Both the position numbers and the translations under genes were made by a program. Below, in pieces: positions 45,863 through 54,741 of a DNA stretch of 55,039 nt. Origin of the DNA: Anaerolineae bacterium (GTDB lineage Bacteria; Chloroflexota; Anaerolineae; Aggregatilineales; Phototrophicaceae); the NCBI GenBank assembly GCA_022820125.1, contig JAJEGA010000118.1, forward strand, positions 1 through 55,039, written 5' to 3'. How positions within the stretch are numbered: the stretch's first letter is position 1; each line of letters begins with the position of its first letter. The notes below the pieces were generated by a model, which was not told the DNA's origin, made no database searches, and saw only the letters and a list, made by a program, of their open reading frames with translations.

Positions 45863-46636
45863 TTATTCCGGCGTCACATACGCAGCCGTGATGCCGCCAT
45901 CAACCATGAACGCGCTGCCGGTGACATAGGAAGATTCGTCCGACGCCAGGTAAAGGACCGCGTTCGCGATCTCGGCCGCCTCGCCGAAGCGTCCCATGGG
46001 AATATGAACCAGGCGCCGTTGTTTCTTCTCGTCGGTATCGAGGTATTTCATCAGCAGCTCGGTGCGCAGGGGACCGGGGCAGAGGGCATTGACGCGGATA
46101 TGCTCCCGCGCGTGGATCACCGCCAGCTCGCGCGTCAGCGCCAAGACCGCGCCCTTGCTCGCCGTATACGCCAGTTGCGGGGTGGCCGCGCCCAGCAGCG
46201 CGACGAAGGAGGCCGTGTTGATGATGCTGCCGCCGCCGGCCCGCTGCAGCGCCGGGATGCCGTATTTGCAGCCGAGAAAAACGCCTTTGACATTCACCGC
46301 CATCGTCTGATCCCAGACTTCTTCCGAAGTGTTGATGGCGTCATCGTCATCGGCGTGGCTGATGCCGGCGTTGTTGAAGAGGATGTCCAACTTGCCGTAA
46401 GTCGTTTCGGCCGCGGCGATCATCTTTTCGCAGTCCGCCGCCCGCGCGACATCGGCATAAACGTAGGTCGCCGCCCCGCCGCGCTGCCCGATATCGGCGA
46501 CGCATTGCAGCCCGCCTTCTTCGTTGATGTCCACTACCACGATTGCCGCGCCCGCACCCGCCAGGCGCAGCGCTGTCTGGTATCCGATGCCGCTTCCCGC
46601 GCCCGTGATCAGCGCTACTTTGTCTTTCAGTCTCAT
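45863..46636 (-). CDS. Short-chain dehydrogenase/reductase
   Basis: A 257-residue classical SDR. The cofactor motif is ALITGAGSGIGYQTA (about 8-22) and NNAGISHADDD is at about 87. The catalytic Ser lies in NTASFVALL (about 140), with Tyr and Lys in YTASKGAVLAL (about 155-165). Asp after the second strand (VVDINEEGG) suggests NAD over NADP. I chose the ATG at 46636 with AAGGAG upstream. It lies between palindromic repeats in a possible operon with the glutamine-synthetase-like gene. Substrate unknown. Confidence 0.92.
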   Translation of the reverse strand: MRLKDKVALITGAGSGIGYQTALRLAGAGAAIVVVDINEEGGLQCVADIGQRGGAATYVYADVARAADCEKMIAAAETTYGKLDILFNNAGISHADDDDAINTSEEVWDQTMAVNVKGVFLGCKYGIPALQRAGGGSIINTASFVALLGAATPQLAYTASKGAVLALTRELAVIHAREHIRVNALCPGPLRTELLMKYLDTDEKKQRRLVHIPMGRFGEAAEIANAVLYLASDESSYVTGSAFMVDGGITAAYVTPE

Positions 46637-46654
46637 TGGCGCTCCTTTTGCTGC

Positions 46655-46682
46655 GGCGGGCGACCCAATGGCTCGCCCCTGC
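46655..46682. repeat. Dispersed palindromic repeat
   Basis: GCGGGCGACCCAATGGCTCG then CCCCTGCA is a simple copy with a short loop. It begins 18 bases upstream of the SDR start codon, close to its AAGGAG site, so the hairpin could influence access to that site. Confidence 0.75.
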
Positions 46683-46696
46683 ATTTTTGCGCTCTG

Positions 46697-46754
46697 GCGG
46701 GCGACTCACTAGGTCGCGCAGGTCGCATGGACACTGACCGTCAGTCGCCCTTAC
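46697..46754. repeat. Palindrome interrupted by the small module (reverse orientation)
   Basis: GGCGGGCGACTCACTAGGTC and GTCGCCCTTACA are recognisable palindrome parts. Between them GCGCAGGTCGCATGGACACT then GACCGTCA is the reverse complement of the module. GGTCGC occurs just before and inside the extra segment, and GTCGC just after it, so the exact insertion point is ambiguous. Confidence 0.75.
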
Positions 46755-46765
46755 ACGAACGCTTG

Positions 46766-48145
46766 CTAGATTCGTTCAAAGTAACGCTTCCGCTCCCAAT
46801 CCGTCACCGCGCCGCGGAAGCTCTCGATCTCCTTGCGGAAGAAATGCGTATAATGCTCGACCACATCAGCGCCGAAGGCAGCCCCCGCGAATTCGCTGTA
46901 CTCAAAATTGTCGACCGCCTGCTCAAGCGTGTAGGGGACGCGCGGCAGGTGTCGCGCCGCGTAAATATCGCCCTCGAAGATGTCAGGCGGCTCAATGCGC
47001 TTGGCGATGCCGTCCAAGCCCGCTGCCAGCGCCGCGGCATAGGCCAGGTAAGGGTTGCAATCGGCGCCCGGCACGCGGCATTCGATGCGCAGGCTCTGGC
47101 CCGAGCCAACAACACGAAACCCGGCTGTGCGATTATCGTAACTCCAGGCGATGCGCGTCGGCGCCCAGGAGCCGTCTTCGTAGCGTTTGTAGGCGTTGAT
47201 AGTCGGCGCGTAAAAGACCATCAACGCTTGCAGATGCGCCATCCAGCCGCCGAGAAAATAACGAAATACATCCGATCCAGCGACCGGACCCAAAAGCCTA
47301 TCGCCGGGGAAGGCGTTCGCTTCTCCCCGGAACAGGCTAAGATGAATATGACAACTGGAGCCAGCCTGGCCCGCGAAGGGTTTCGCCATAAAGGTGACGC
47401 TGCGCCCCTGCCCGTCAGCGATCTCTTTGAGGCAGTGTTTCATCAAGCTGTGGCGATCAGCCATGGTCAGCGCCTCAGCATAACGGATGTTGAGCTCGTG
47501 CTGCCCCAAGCCCCATTCGCCCTTGCTGCTCTCTACCGGAATGCCGGAATGCTTCAAGTGACGGCGGGCGGCGGCGGTGAAAGGCTCTTCGCGCGTGCCT
47601 TGCAGGATATGATAATCCTCAAGATACCAGCCCATCGGCTCGAGGCCGCTGTAACCTTTTTCATGCGCTTCGCGGTAGGAATCGCGATAGATGTAGTACT
47701 CAAGCTCAGAGGCGGCTTTGACGCTGAAGCCCAGGGCGGCGGCCGCCTCCAGTTGTCGGCAGAGGATCGAGCGCGGCGCGACCGCGACGAGTTGATGCGC
47801 CGCTTCATCTTCGACATCACATAGAACGATGGCGGCGCCTTCCAGCCAGCTCGCCCGCCGCAGGGTCGCCATATCGGGCGCGAGGTGAAAATCGCCGTAG
47901 CCGCGCTCCCAATTGGCGAAGCGATAACCGGGTACCGGTTCCATCTCGATGTCGGTTGTCAAGAGGTAATTGCAGGCGTGCGCACCCTGCTCCGCCGCCT
48001 CGTTCAGGAAGAATTCGGCATCCAGGCGCTTGCCCAGCAGCCGACCATAATGATCGCTGAAGGCGATGATCACCGTGTCGATCTCATCGGCGGCGACAGC
48101 TTCTGCCAACTCGTCCAAGGTCATCAGGCCGCGAAGGGCAGTCAT
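46766..48145 (-). CDS. Glutamine synthetase-family ligase (PuuA/GlnA-like)
   Basis: A 459-residue type I/III-like glutamine synthetase relative. The beta-Grasp N-terminus is followed by the catalytic barrel with SELEYYIY (about 143), GEWGLGQHELNIRYAEAL (about 206-223), FMAKPFAGQAGSSCHIHLS (about 253-271) and RIECRVPGADCNPYLAYAA (about 351-369). Relatives such as PuuA join glutamate to amines. Because its neighbours are catabolic oxidoreductases, a gamma-glutamylation role in amine breakdown is more likely than nitrogen assimilation, but this is inference. GAGGA lies upstream of the ATG. Confidence 0.9.
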   Translation of the reverse strand: MTALRGLMTLDELAEAVAADEIDTVIIAFSDHYGRLLGKRLDAEFFLNEAAEQGAHACNYLLTTDIEMEPVPGYRFANWERGYGDFHLAPDMATLRRASWLEGAAIVLCDVEDEAAHQLVAVAPRSILCRQLEAAAALGFSVKAASELEYYIYRDSYREAHEKGYSGLEPMGWYLEDYHILQGTREEPFTAAARRHLKHSGIPVESSKGEWGLGQHELNIRYAEALTMADRHSLMKHCLKEIADGQGRSVTFMAKPFAGQAGSSCHIHLSLFRGEANAFPGDRLLGPVAGSDVFRYFLGGWMAHLQALMVFYAPTINAYKRYEDGSWAPTRIAWSYDNRTAGFRVVGSGQSLRIECRVPGADCNPYLAYAAALAAGLDGIAKRIEPPDIFEGDIYAARHLPRVPYTLEQAVDNFEYSEFAGAAFGADVVEHYTHFFRKEIESFRGAVTDWERKRYFERI

Positions 48146-48155
48146 AGCGCGGTCC

Positions 48156-49319
48156 TCATTTTCTCAAGCCGAACAAGCCAGCCGCTCTTGTCTTGCTCCG
48201 CGCCCAGACATCCAGCTCGGCGATGCCATCAATGCCCTTCTGATAGACTGGGCTCTTAGGGTTGAGCGGCAGCGTGACAACGCGCCCGGTAACTGCGGAG
48301 GCATAAGCCGCTTGCACGATTTCCAGGGCGCGCGCGCCAGCCGCCGCCGGCGCTATCGGCTCGCGGTTGTCGCGGATGGCGTCGCGAAAATCGGCATAGA
48401 GAGCGATGAAGGAATCGGCAGTCGCTTCCGCATGCGCCTCGCGATTGGCGATGGCGTGGTCGCTGCGATTCCAATTCGAGTCGACGCTGTAGAGCTCAAT
48501 CGGCTGGTTGAAGCCGCCAGACTGATACTGCTTGTAGCGCATACGAATCTGGCCCTCGCTGCCGCTGATATCGGCGCCGCCGACGCCCTCGCCCCAAGCC
48601 ATGTGAATGACGGCGTAGGCGCTGGGGAAGGCGATCTGAAGCAGCGCCAAATCTTCGACTGCCGGCTGACGATGGGCGTATTCCGGCGCGTCGACGAATG
48701 CCATGACCTGCTGCGCCGCTTCGCCGACGAGCCACTCCGCCAGGTAAGCCGCGTGAATCATATCCATCAGCACGCCGCCGCCGGCAGCCATCGTATGACG
48801 CCAGTCGGATTGATATTCAGCCGCGCCCGGATAATCAATCACGCCCATGAAGTGCAGCGTGGCGACGCGCAAATCACCGATCAAGCCTTCAGCCAGCATT
48901 TGCTTAATCTGCCGAAACTCAGGCAAGAAGTGATAATTATGCACCATCGCCAGCTTCAAGTTTGACTCAGCGGCCGCGCGCGCGAGCTGTGCCGCAACCG
49001 CCGGCACGTTGCTGATCGGCTTCTCGCTGAGCACATGCTTGCGCGCGGCGAAGGCTTCCAGCACGATTTGCGGGCGGCGCTTCTGCGGCACGGCGATGAC
49101 GACAGCCTCAATCTCGTCGATAGCGAGCAGGTCGCGGTAATCCGCGTGAAGCTGGTCTTCGCGCAAGCCGAACCAGTCTTTGCCGATTGCGCGGCGCGCC
49201 GGCGTAATATCAGCCAGCGCGACCAATTCGACATCGGGCAGCGTCATCAGCGCGGGCCGGTGGCCATATTGGGCAACGTTGCCGCAGCCGATGAGACCGA
49301 CTTTGAGGGCTTTGGTCAT
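48156..49319 (-). CDS. Gfo/Idh/MocA-family oxidoreductase
   Basis: A 387-residue dehydrogenase. The Rossmann N-terminus starts KVGLIGCGNVAQYGHRPAL (about 6-24), the EKP motif is LSEKPISNVPAVAAQL (about 96-111), and the C-terminal domain has GGGVLMDMIHAAYLAEWLVGE (about 179-199) in the usual catalytic place. The exact substrate is unknown. GGAGG lies before the ATG. It starts 18 bases after the PhyH-family gene and ends ten bases before the glutamine-synthetase-like gene, so these three are very likely one transcript. Confidence 0.9.
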   Translation of the reverse strand: MTKALKVGLIGCGNVAQYGHRPALMTLPDVELVALADITPARRAIGKDWFGLREDQLHADYRDLLAIDEIEAVVIAVPQKRRPQIVLEAFAARKHVLSEKPISNVPAVAAQLARAAAESNLKLAMVHNYHFLPEFRQIKQMLAEGLIGDLRVATLHFMGVIDYPGAAEYQSDWRHTMAAGGGVLMDMIHAAYLAEWLVGEAAQQVMAFVDAPEYAHRQPAVEDLALLQIAFPSAYAVIHMAWGEGVGGADISGSEGQIRMRYKQYQSGGFNQPIELYSVDSNWNRSDHAIANREAHAEATADSFIALYADFRDAIRDNREPIAPAAAGARALEIVQAAYASAVTGRVVTLPLNPKSPVYQKGIDGIAELDVWARSKTRAAGLFGLRK

Positions 49320-49337
49320 CTCGCCTCCACTGGACGA

Positions 49338-50186
49338 CTACCAGCGCTCCAAACCCAGCAGTTTCTCACCCAAAGGCGTGAGCTTGGCTGTGGCGCTGCG
49401 CTCAATTTCCCAGCGCCGCGGATCGCCGGGGAAGAACTTGCGCTCGGGCGATTTGCGTTCGCGCCACAAGCTGACGCGTTCCTGCCGCATGGCGTCATCG
49501 TCTTCGCGCGCGGGGAACATGCTGATGTACTGCGCGAGCCGCGGACGCGTCGAATTATTCCGCCCGGTGCCATGCGGCAGCAGGCTGTGCCATATTACCA
49601 GATCGCCGGCTTTCATCGCCAATGATTTCAGTTCGAGACCGGTCATGTCGGGCGCGCGCGGATCGCGGTCGGCCGGCTGCGTCTTGACCCATTCTTCAAA
49701 GCGCCGGTGAAATCCAGGCACGACCTGCAGACCGCCCGCGTCCGCCGGCACATCAACCAGCGACAAGACGCCTTGCACCCGATTCGGCAAGGGAACCAGC
49801 GAGGTATCGATATCCCAATGCACAAATCCCTGAAAATCCCAATCGGCGCGCGCCGGCGGGTTGAGATTGACGCGGTCGATCGACACCCACAGCTTTTCGC
49901 TCTCCCAAATATCGGCGAAGGCGCCATAAACGCGCGGATGCTGGCGATTATCCCAGAGCGCCTGGTGCTGGTAAAGCTCAGCCATGCCCGATTCTTTCAG
50001 CAGCGGCTTGCTGTCATCGCCGTCAGCCGAGCGATACCATGTATCCGGATTATCGCGATCCATCTCCATGAAATCCCAAATGAGATCGACGGTCGCGCCC
50101 AGGTTTTGCGGCGGCACAGCATCGCGCACGATGACGTAGCCGTTTTTATGCCAGAAGGTCATTTCTTCCTGCGTCAAGACATGCAT
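49338..50186 (-). CDS. Phytanoyl-CoA dioxygenase (PhyH)-family enzyme
   Basis: A 282-residue Fe(II)/2-oxoglutarate dioxygenase. The iron ligands are HWD in FVHWDIDTSLVPL (about 122-134) and a distal His in DLVIWHSLLPHGTGRN (about 195-210), with an Arg for 2-oxoglutarate in TRPRLAQYISMF. PhyH relatives hydroxylate many small molecules, so phytanoyl-CoA is not implied. I chose the ATG at 50186 with AGGAAAGG upstream; a TTG seven codons earlier is less likely. It is the first gene of the 49338-42782 run and divergent from the FN3 gene. Confidence 0.9.
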   Translation of the reverse strand: MHVLTQEEMTFWHKNGYVIVRDAVPPQNLGATVDLIWDFMEMDRDNPDTWYRSADGDDSKPLLKESGMAELYQHQALWDNRQHPRVYGAFADIWESEKLWVSIDRVNLNPPARADWDFQGFVHWDIDTSLVPLPNRVQGVLSLVDVPADAGGLQVVPGFHRRFEEWVKTQPADRDPRAPDMTGLELKSLAMKAGDLVIWHSLLPHGTGRNNSTRPRLAQYISMFPAREDDDAMRQERVSLWRERKSPERKFFPGDPRRWEIERSATAKLTPLGEKLLGLERW

Positions 50187-50371
50187 AGCCTTTCCTCTCG
50201 AATGCAAGGCTGATGGGAAAGCGGGCGCGCCGCTAATCCGCTTTCATTTTGCGCAAAGCGACAAGTCTGCGAAATCATCCCCTATCGCCTTTTGCGAATG
50301 TTGACCAACAGGTGGAACTATGGCATAATTTCATTGCCTTTTCCAATACATTTCTTACTGGGGATCATTCA

Positions 50372-53300
50372 ATGCAATCAGCCCGGTGCAAACTGCAAAT
50401 TAACAAACTCCTAGCCGCGCTTGCCTGCGCGCTGTTTATACTCCTGCCCGCCCAAAGCGCAGCCGGACAGCCTAGCCTCGAAATCACCGTCAGCAGCCAA
50501 TCGAAGGACCATATCAGCGTCAGCTGGACCGACCTGGGCGATGTGCTGCTGTATCTCGTGGAAATCCGCGGGGCTGGGCATTATGACTTCACTACCGTCA
50601 ACGCCGGGACAACCACGCACACTTTCGGCGGCTTAAAGGCGGGCGCGACTTATACGATCAAGATGACCGCCTATCCCCAGCGCGGCAGCGCCCTGACCGC
50701 CGATATTCAAGCGCAGACAGTCGCGCCCAGTCCAACGGCGGCGGCAACCAATACCCCAACCGCCACGCCCACGTCAACGCACACCGCTACCCCAACGACT
50801 GCGCCCTCCGCAACGGCCACGCTGCCCGCTTTCAGCATCAGCGTCAGCAAGCAATCGAAGGATCACATCACGGTTGCTTGGACCGATTTGTCCGCGGCCC
50901 TGGACTATAGCCTGACGCTGCAACCGGAATCGGGCAGTAAAACCACCGCGACCGCCGCCGGCGGCGTGACCAGCCATACCTTCGGCGGCTTGAATTCAAA
51001 CGCGACCTATACTGTCAGCATCACGGCGAACCTGAGCAATGGCAGAACGCTATCCGCCAGTGTAACGACGAAGACGGAGCCCGAAGCCACGGCGACGCCC
51101 ACCGCAACAGCCACGTCCACATCAGCGCAGGTCAGTTTGAACGGCACACGCTGCACGCTGGATGACGCCATCAATGCCGCCAATAGCGACGCCGCCAGCG
51201 GCAGCTGCCCGGCCGGGGACGGCGTGGACACCATCACCTTCCATGACGATGTGATTCTCAGCGGCTCATTGTCGCCACCGTCCATCGCCTCCGACATTAT
51301 CATACAGGGCGGCGGACATACGCTCAGCCGCTTAAGCAAGAAAGGCATGGCGCGCTTCCGCCTCTTGAATATCCATAGCGGCACGGTCGCCATCCATAAG
51401 CTGACGTTTACAAAGGGCTATGTGGGTCATTATGGCGGGGCGATTTTTAACAATGGCACGCTGACCATCGATACCAGCACCTTCCGCAACAATGAAACCT
51501 CCTACTATGGCGGGGCGATTTTCAACGGCGGCACGCTGACCATCAGCAACAGCACGTTTAGCGGCAATGAAACCGCCAACTATGGCGGGGCGATCCATAA
51601 CCAAGGCGATTTGACCATCAGCGGCAGCAGCTTCAGCGACAACGAAGCCAGCCACATGGGCGGCGCCATCTACCATGGCAGCAGGAGCTCCAATGATCCA
51701 GATGGCAATGGCTACTGGGTCGGGGTCGACAGAGCTGGCTCGCTGACGGTGAAGCACAGCAGCTTCAGCAAAAACAGCGTCAGCCACGTCGGCGGCGCGA
51801 TACTCTATGTGGGCGACCTGTCGAAGCTGAGCATCGGCGGAAGTAGTTTCACGGGCAACACCGCCTCCTTTAGAAATGGTCCGGTTTGGTGCGTCGCCCA
51901 CAGCAGGGGCGCCCAGACTAACGCGGCTTGCGACAGCATCGAATATGAGAAGATCGACGCGACCGCGACGCCAGCCGCCACATTTACACCCACGCCCGTG
52001 CCGGCCACCGCCACGCTGCCCGCTTTCAACATCAGCGTCAGCAAGCAATCGAAGGATCACATCACAGTGCAGTGGAGCGATTTGTCCGCGGCGCTGGATT
52101 ACACGTTGACGCTGCAGCCGGAATCGGGGAAAAAGAGAAGCAAGACTGTCGCCGCCGGCCGCACCAGCCATACCTACGGCGGTTTGAATTCGAACGCGAC
52201 CTATACCGTGAGCATCACGGCGCGCTTCGGCGACGGCAGGACGCTAAGCGCAAGCGTCACGACGAAGACTGAACCCGAAGCCACAGCGACGCCGACCGCG
52301 ACGCCCTGCCGCATGGAGGGCTATATCGACGTCACCGGCATCTCCAAGGACCACATCTCGGTGAGGTGGCCCAATTATAAGACGGGCAAAGCATACGGAA
52401 CGAACTATCAATACAATGTCGAACTGCGAGGCGGCGGCATCGTTCGGCAAAGGATCTTCCCGTCCGATGACACGACGCGCACCTTCGCTGGTTTGCAGGA
52501 AGACACGGTTTATGACATCACCGTCACCACTACAGAGATGGCCAATGGCTGCATCTCCACCAGCCAAACCTCGGTGCGCACGGCCGCTACCAATGTTTGG
52601 ATCAAAGTCGATAAGGTATCGACAGACAGCATCACGCTTGAGTGGAGCCGGGTCAACACAGCCTGGAGCTACCGATTGAAGGTCCGGGGCGAAGACTACT
52701 CCGTCGCCATCGCGCCCAGCAAGCTGTTTTACACCTTCCCCGGCTTGACGCCAGATACGGAATATACCGTTGACATCACCGTTTACCTCGATGATGGTCC
52801 GCCGAAATCCGAACACATGGACCCCACGCAAACCGCCAGCGTATCGGCGCGCACCGCGGCCGACCCGAACTATGTATCGCCGACGCCCGTGCCGACCATG
52901 GTCATCCCGCCGCAGGCAAGCCTGTCCACCAGCGATCCCACACATGACAGCATCACCGTCAATTGGGATTGGAATGGCAGCCCTGAGGTGACAAGCCCGC
53001 CGCAGCTTCAAATAATTGACACGAATAAACGCATGGTTGTCCATACCGCCCGCGCCTTTGACAATAAGGGCAGCTATGTTTTCACTGATCTGGATGCCAA
53101 TACAAAGCATTCCATATCATTCGTTGTGTTCCCCAAGTCTGGCAAGGATAAAGTGCTGACGCTCGGTTACGTGGAGGCTTTCACCTCGGCCGAGCCAACC
53201 GACACGCCCAAGACGCCGACAGCGACAGCGCTTCCAAAGCTGCACGCGCCGCAGAACTTCCGTGTGCTTTCGGGCAACACGGTCGCCTGGGATGCCGTCA

Positions 53301-54577
53301 ATGGCGCCGACCGTTATCGCGTACGTTTGGATCCGCCCGTTGGCGAGCGCATTTTGAAGCGAGTCGATTCGCCGCAGACGCAATATACATTCGAGAATCT
53401 GCAGCCCGGCACGGTGTACACCGCGCGCGTACGGGCGATGAGCGACGAGGGCAGCTTTATATGGTTTGGCGATTGGAGCCAATCGCGGAGCCTGACGGCA
53501 GCAGCAACTTCCACGCCTGTGCCAAGCGATACGCCAACTGCAACGCCCATTCCACCCACAGCAACATCCTTGCCGCCCATCAAAATCACTTGGGCGATGA
53601 TATCTTTCTTCGACAGAGAAGCCGAAGCCATACTGCGCTGGAGCGCCGTCAGCGGCGTCAGCAGCTACACGCTGCAATACGCGGGCAGCGACTTGAGCAA
53701 CGGCAGTTTCAGCCTGCTCGCCTCCGCCACCAGCCAGCGCATCAGCGGCCTAAGCCTCGGCGTGATCTACCAGGCAACGTTGACCGCGCACTTGAGTGAT
53801 GGCGGGACGCATACGGGCGCGGCCCATTTTAGCTTGACCGTACCGGCGACGGATACGCCGATTCCGACTGCGACGCCTTTACCCACGAATACGCCGATAC
53901 CAGCGACCACCACGCCTGTACCGCCAACGAACACGCCCGTACCGCCACCGACAAATACGCCTTTGCCGCAAGCAACGAACACGCCGGCGCCCAGCGGACC
54001 CAACGCCGCCTTGATTTCAACATTGATCGGCTATACACAGGAAAATCATGGCGACGCCCATGTCGAGCGCTGGACGCGGGCTTTGGCGGCGCTGGGCTGG
54101 GGCAGCCATGCCAACCCGATGAAATTGCAAGAGGCGAAGGATATGGCGGACAGCTACAGCCGCAATCGCTGGCAGCCGGTGGTAGACGCGCTGACGCAGC
54201 TGCAACCGCCACCGACCAACACGCCTGTCCCGCCGCCGACGGATACGCCTGTCCCGCCACCGACGAACACGCCCGTGCCGCCAACTAACACGCCTGTACC
54301 GCCACCGACGAACACGCCAGTCCCGCCGCCGACGGACACACCCGTGCCACAAAGCTATACCGTGCCGCAGAGCCTCATCGACACCTTGATCGGCTATACG
54401 CAGGAGAATTACGGTGACGCCCATGTCAAGCGCTGGAAGCGGGCATTGGCGGCGCTGGGGCATGACAGCGGTGAAACGGCGATGACTCTGGACGAGGCGA
54501 AGGATATGGCGGACAGCTACAGCCGCAATCGCTGGCAGCCGGTGATCGACGCTCTGGAGAAGCTGGAGGGGGAGTAG
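50372..54577 (+). CDS. Large secreted fibronectin-III / beta-helix protein with C-terminal repeat domain
   Basis: A 1401-residue exported protein; signal peptide at about 1-32. About eight FN3-like domains follow, two of them close duplicates at about 151-243 and 548-640. Thr-Pro linkers separate several domains. Residues about 250-515 start with a CSLREA-like CTLDDAINAANSD, then PMP/beta-helix repeats (GGAIFNNGTLTI, GGAIFNGGTLTI, GGAIHNQGDLTI). The C-terminus carries two copies of a ~65-residue repeat (about 1212-1277, 1330-1397). No LPxTG or transmembrane anchor is visible. I chose the ATG at 50372 with GGGGAT upstream; the open frame extends 41 codons further. It probably acts in adhesion or matrix binding. 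Confidence 0.88.
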   Translation: MQSARCKLQINKLLAALACALFILLPAQSAAGQPSLEITVSSQSKDHISVSWTDLGDVLLYLVEIRGAGHYDFTTVNAGTTTHTFGGLKAGATYTIKMTAYPQRGSALTADIQAQTVAPSPTAAATNTPTATPTSTHTATPTTAPSATATLPAFSISVSKQSKDHITVAWTDLSAALDYSLTLQPESGSKTTATAAGGVTSHTFGGLNSNATYTVSITANLSNGRTLSASVTTKTEPEATATPTATATSTSAQVSLNGTRCTLDDAINAANSDAASGSCPAGDGVDTITFHDDVILSGSLSPPSIASDIIIQGGGHTLSRLSKKGMARFRLLNIHSGTVAIHKLTFTKGYVGHYGGAIFNNGTLTIDTSTFRNNETSYYGGAIFNGGTLTISNSTFSGNETANYGGAIHNQGDLTISGSSFSDNEASHMGGAIYHGSRSSNDPDGNGYWVGVDRAGSLTVKHSSFSKNSVSHVGGAILYVGDLSKLSIGGSSFTGNTASFRNGPVWCVAHSRGAQTNAACDSIEYEKIDATATPAATFTPTPVPATATLPAFNISVSKQSKDHITVQWSDLSAALDYTLTLQPESGKKRSKTVAAGRTSHTYGGLNSNATYTVSITARFGDGRTLSASVTTKTEPEATATPTATPCRMEGYIDVTGISKDHISVRWPNYKTGKAYGTNYQYNVELRGGGIVRQRIFPSDDTTRTFAGLQEDTVYDITVTTTEMANGCISTSQTSVRTAATNVWIKVDKVSTDSITLEWSRVNTAWSYRLKVRGEDYSVAIAPSKLFYTFPGLTPDTEYTVDITVYLDDGPPKSEHMDPTQTASVSARTAADPNYVSPTPVPTMVIPPQASLSTSDPTHDSITVNWDWNGSPEVTSPPQLQIIDTNKRMVVHTARAFDNKGSYVFTDLDANTKHSISFVVFPKSGKDKVLTLGYVEAFTSAEPTDTPKTPTATALPKLHAPQNFRVLSGNTVAWDAVNGADRYRVRLDPPVGERILKRVDSPQTQYTFENLQPGTVYTARVRAMSDEGSFIWFGDWSQSRSLTAAATSTPVPSDTPTATPIPPTATSLPPIKITWAMISFFDREAEAILRWSAVSGVSSYTLQYAGSDLSNGSFSLLASATSQRISGLSLGVIYQATLTAHLSDGGTHTGAAHFSLTVPATDTPIPTATPLPTNTPIPATTTPVPPTNTPVPPPTNTPLPQATNTPAPSGPNAALISTLIGYTQENHGDAHVERWTRALAALGWGSHANPMKLQEAKDMADSYSRNRWQPVVDALTQLQPPPTNTPVPPPTDTPVPPPTNTPVPPTNTPVPPPTNTPVPPPTDTPVPQSYTVPQSLIDTLIGYTQENYGDAHVKRWKRALAALGHDSGETAMTLDEAKDMADSYSRNRWQPVIDALEKLEGE
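50826..51095 (+). repeat. Intragenic FN3 duplication, first copy
   Basis: This stretch of the large secreted-protein gene matches 52020-52289, both encoding SVSKQSKDHIT, LSAALDY, LTLQPESG, GGLNSNATYTVSITA and RTLSASVTTKTEPEATATPT. The near-identity over about 270 bases shows a recent tandem-type duplication of one FN3 unit, with the beta-helix region now between the copies. Confidence 0.85.
52020..52289 (+). repeat. Intragenic FN3 duplication, second copy
   Basis: Partner of 50826-51095 within the same gene. It differs mainly in the loops (KKRSKTVAAGR instead of SKTTATAAGGV; RFGDG instead of NLSNG). Confidence 0.85.
54004..54201 (+). repeat. C-terminal domain repeat, first copy (coding)
   Basis: Encodes NAALISTLIGYTQENHGDAH, VERWTRALAALGWG and EAKDMADSYSRNRWQPVVDA. 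It is the first of two copies separated by a Thr-Pro linker rich in NTPVPPP. The protein copies share about three-quarters of their residues, and the nucleotide blocks GCGAAGGATATGGCGGACAG and CTACAGCCGCAATCGCTGGC are identical. Confidence 0.85.
54358..54573 (+). repeat. C-terminal domain repeat, second copy (coding)
   Basis: Encodes SLIDTLIGYTQENYGDAH, VKRWKRALAALGHDS and EAKDMADSYSRNRWQPVIDA, and ends the protein. The pattern (YTQE-hGdAHV-RW-RaLAALG, then EA---AdsysrnRWqPVvdAL) looks like a compact helical domain. Confidence 0.85.
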
Positions 54578-54741
54578 CAAGCGAAGGATTCCGGTGCGGG
54601 CGGCATATCATGTCGTCCGTTGCTTCATGCCCAGTTTCGGAAGAGTGATCTCCCCCAGTGTCCACAATTGGACATTCGCTTGAAACTACATTAACAGTCG
54701 ATAATTAATTGCGCTCGTCCTACTCCGTTGAGGTTCTGCTG

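Noticed and set aside
46004..47824. A plus-strand open frame of 606 codons across the SDR and glutamine-synthetase-like genes
   Set aside because: It spans two well-supported minus-strand genes and the repeats between them, with no recognisable motif. It is a composition artefact.
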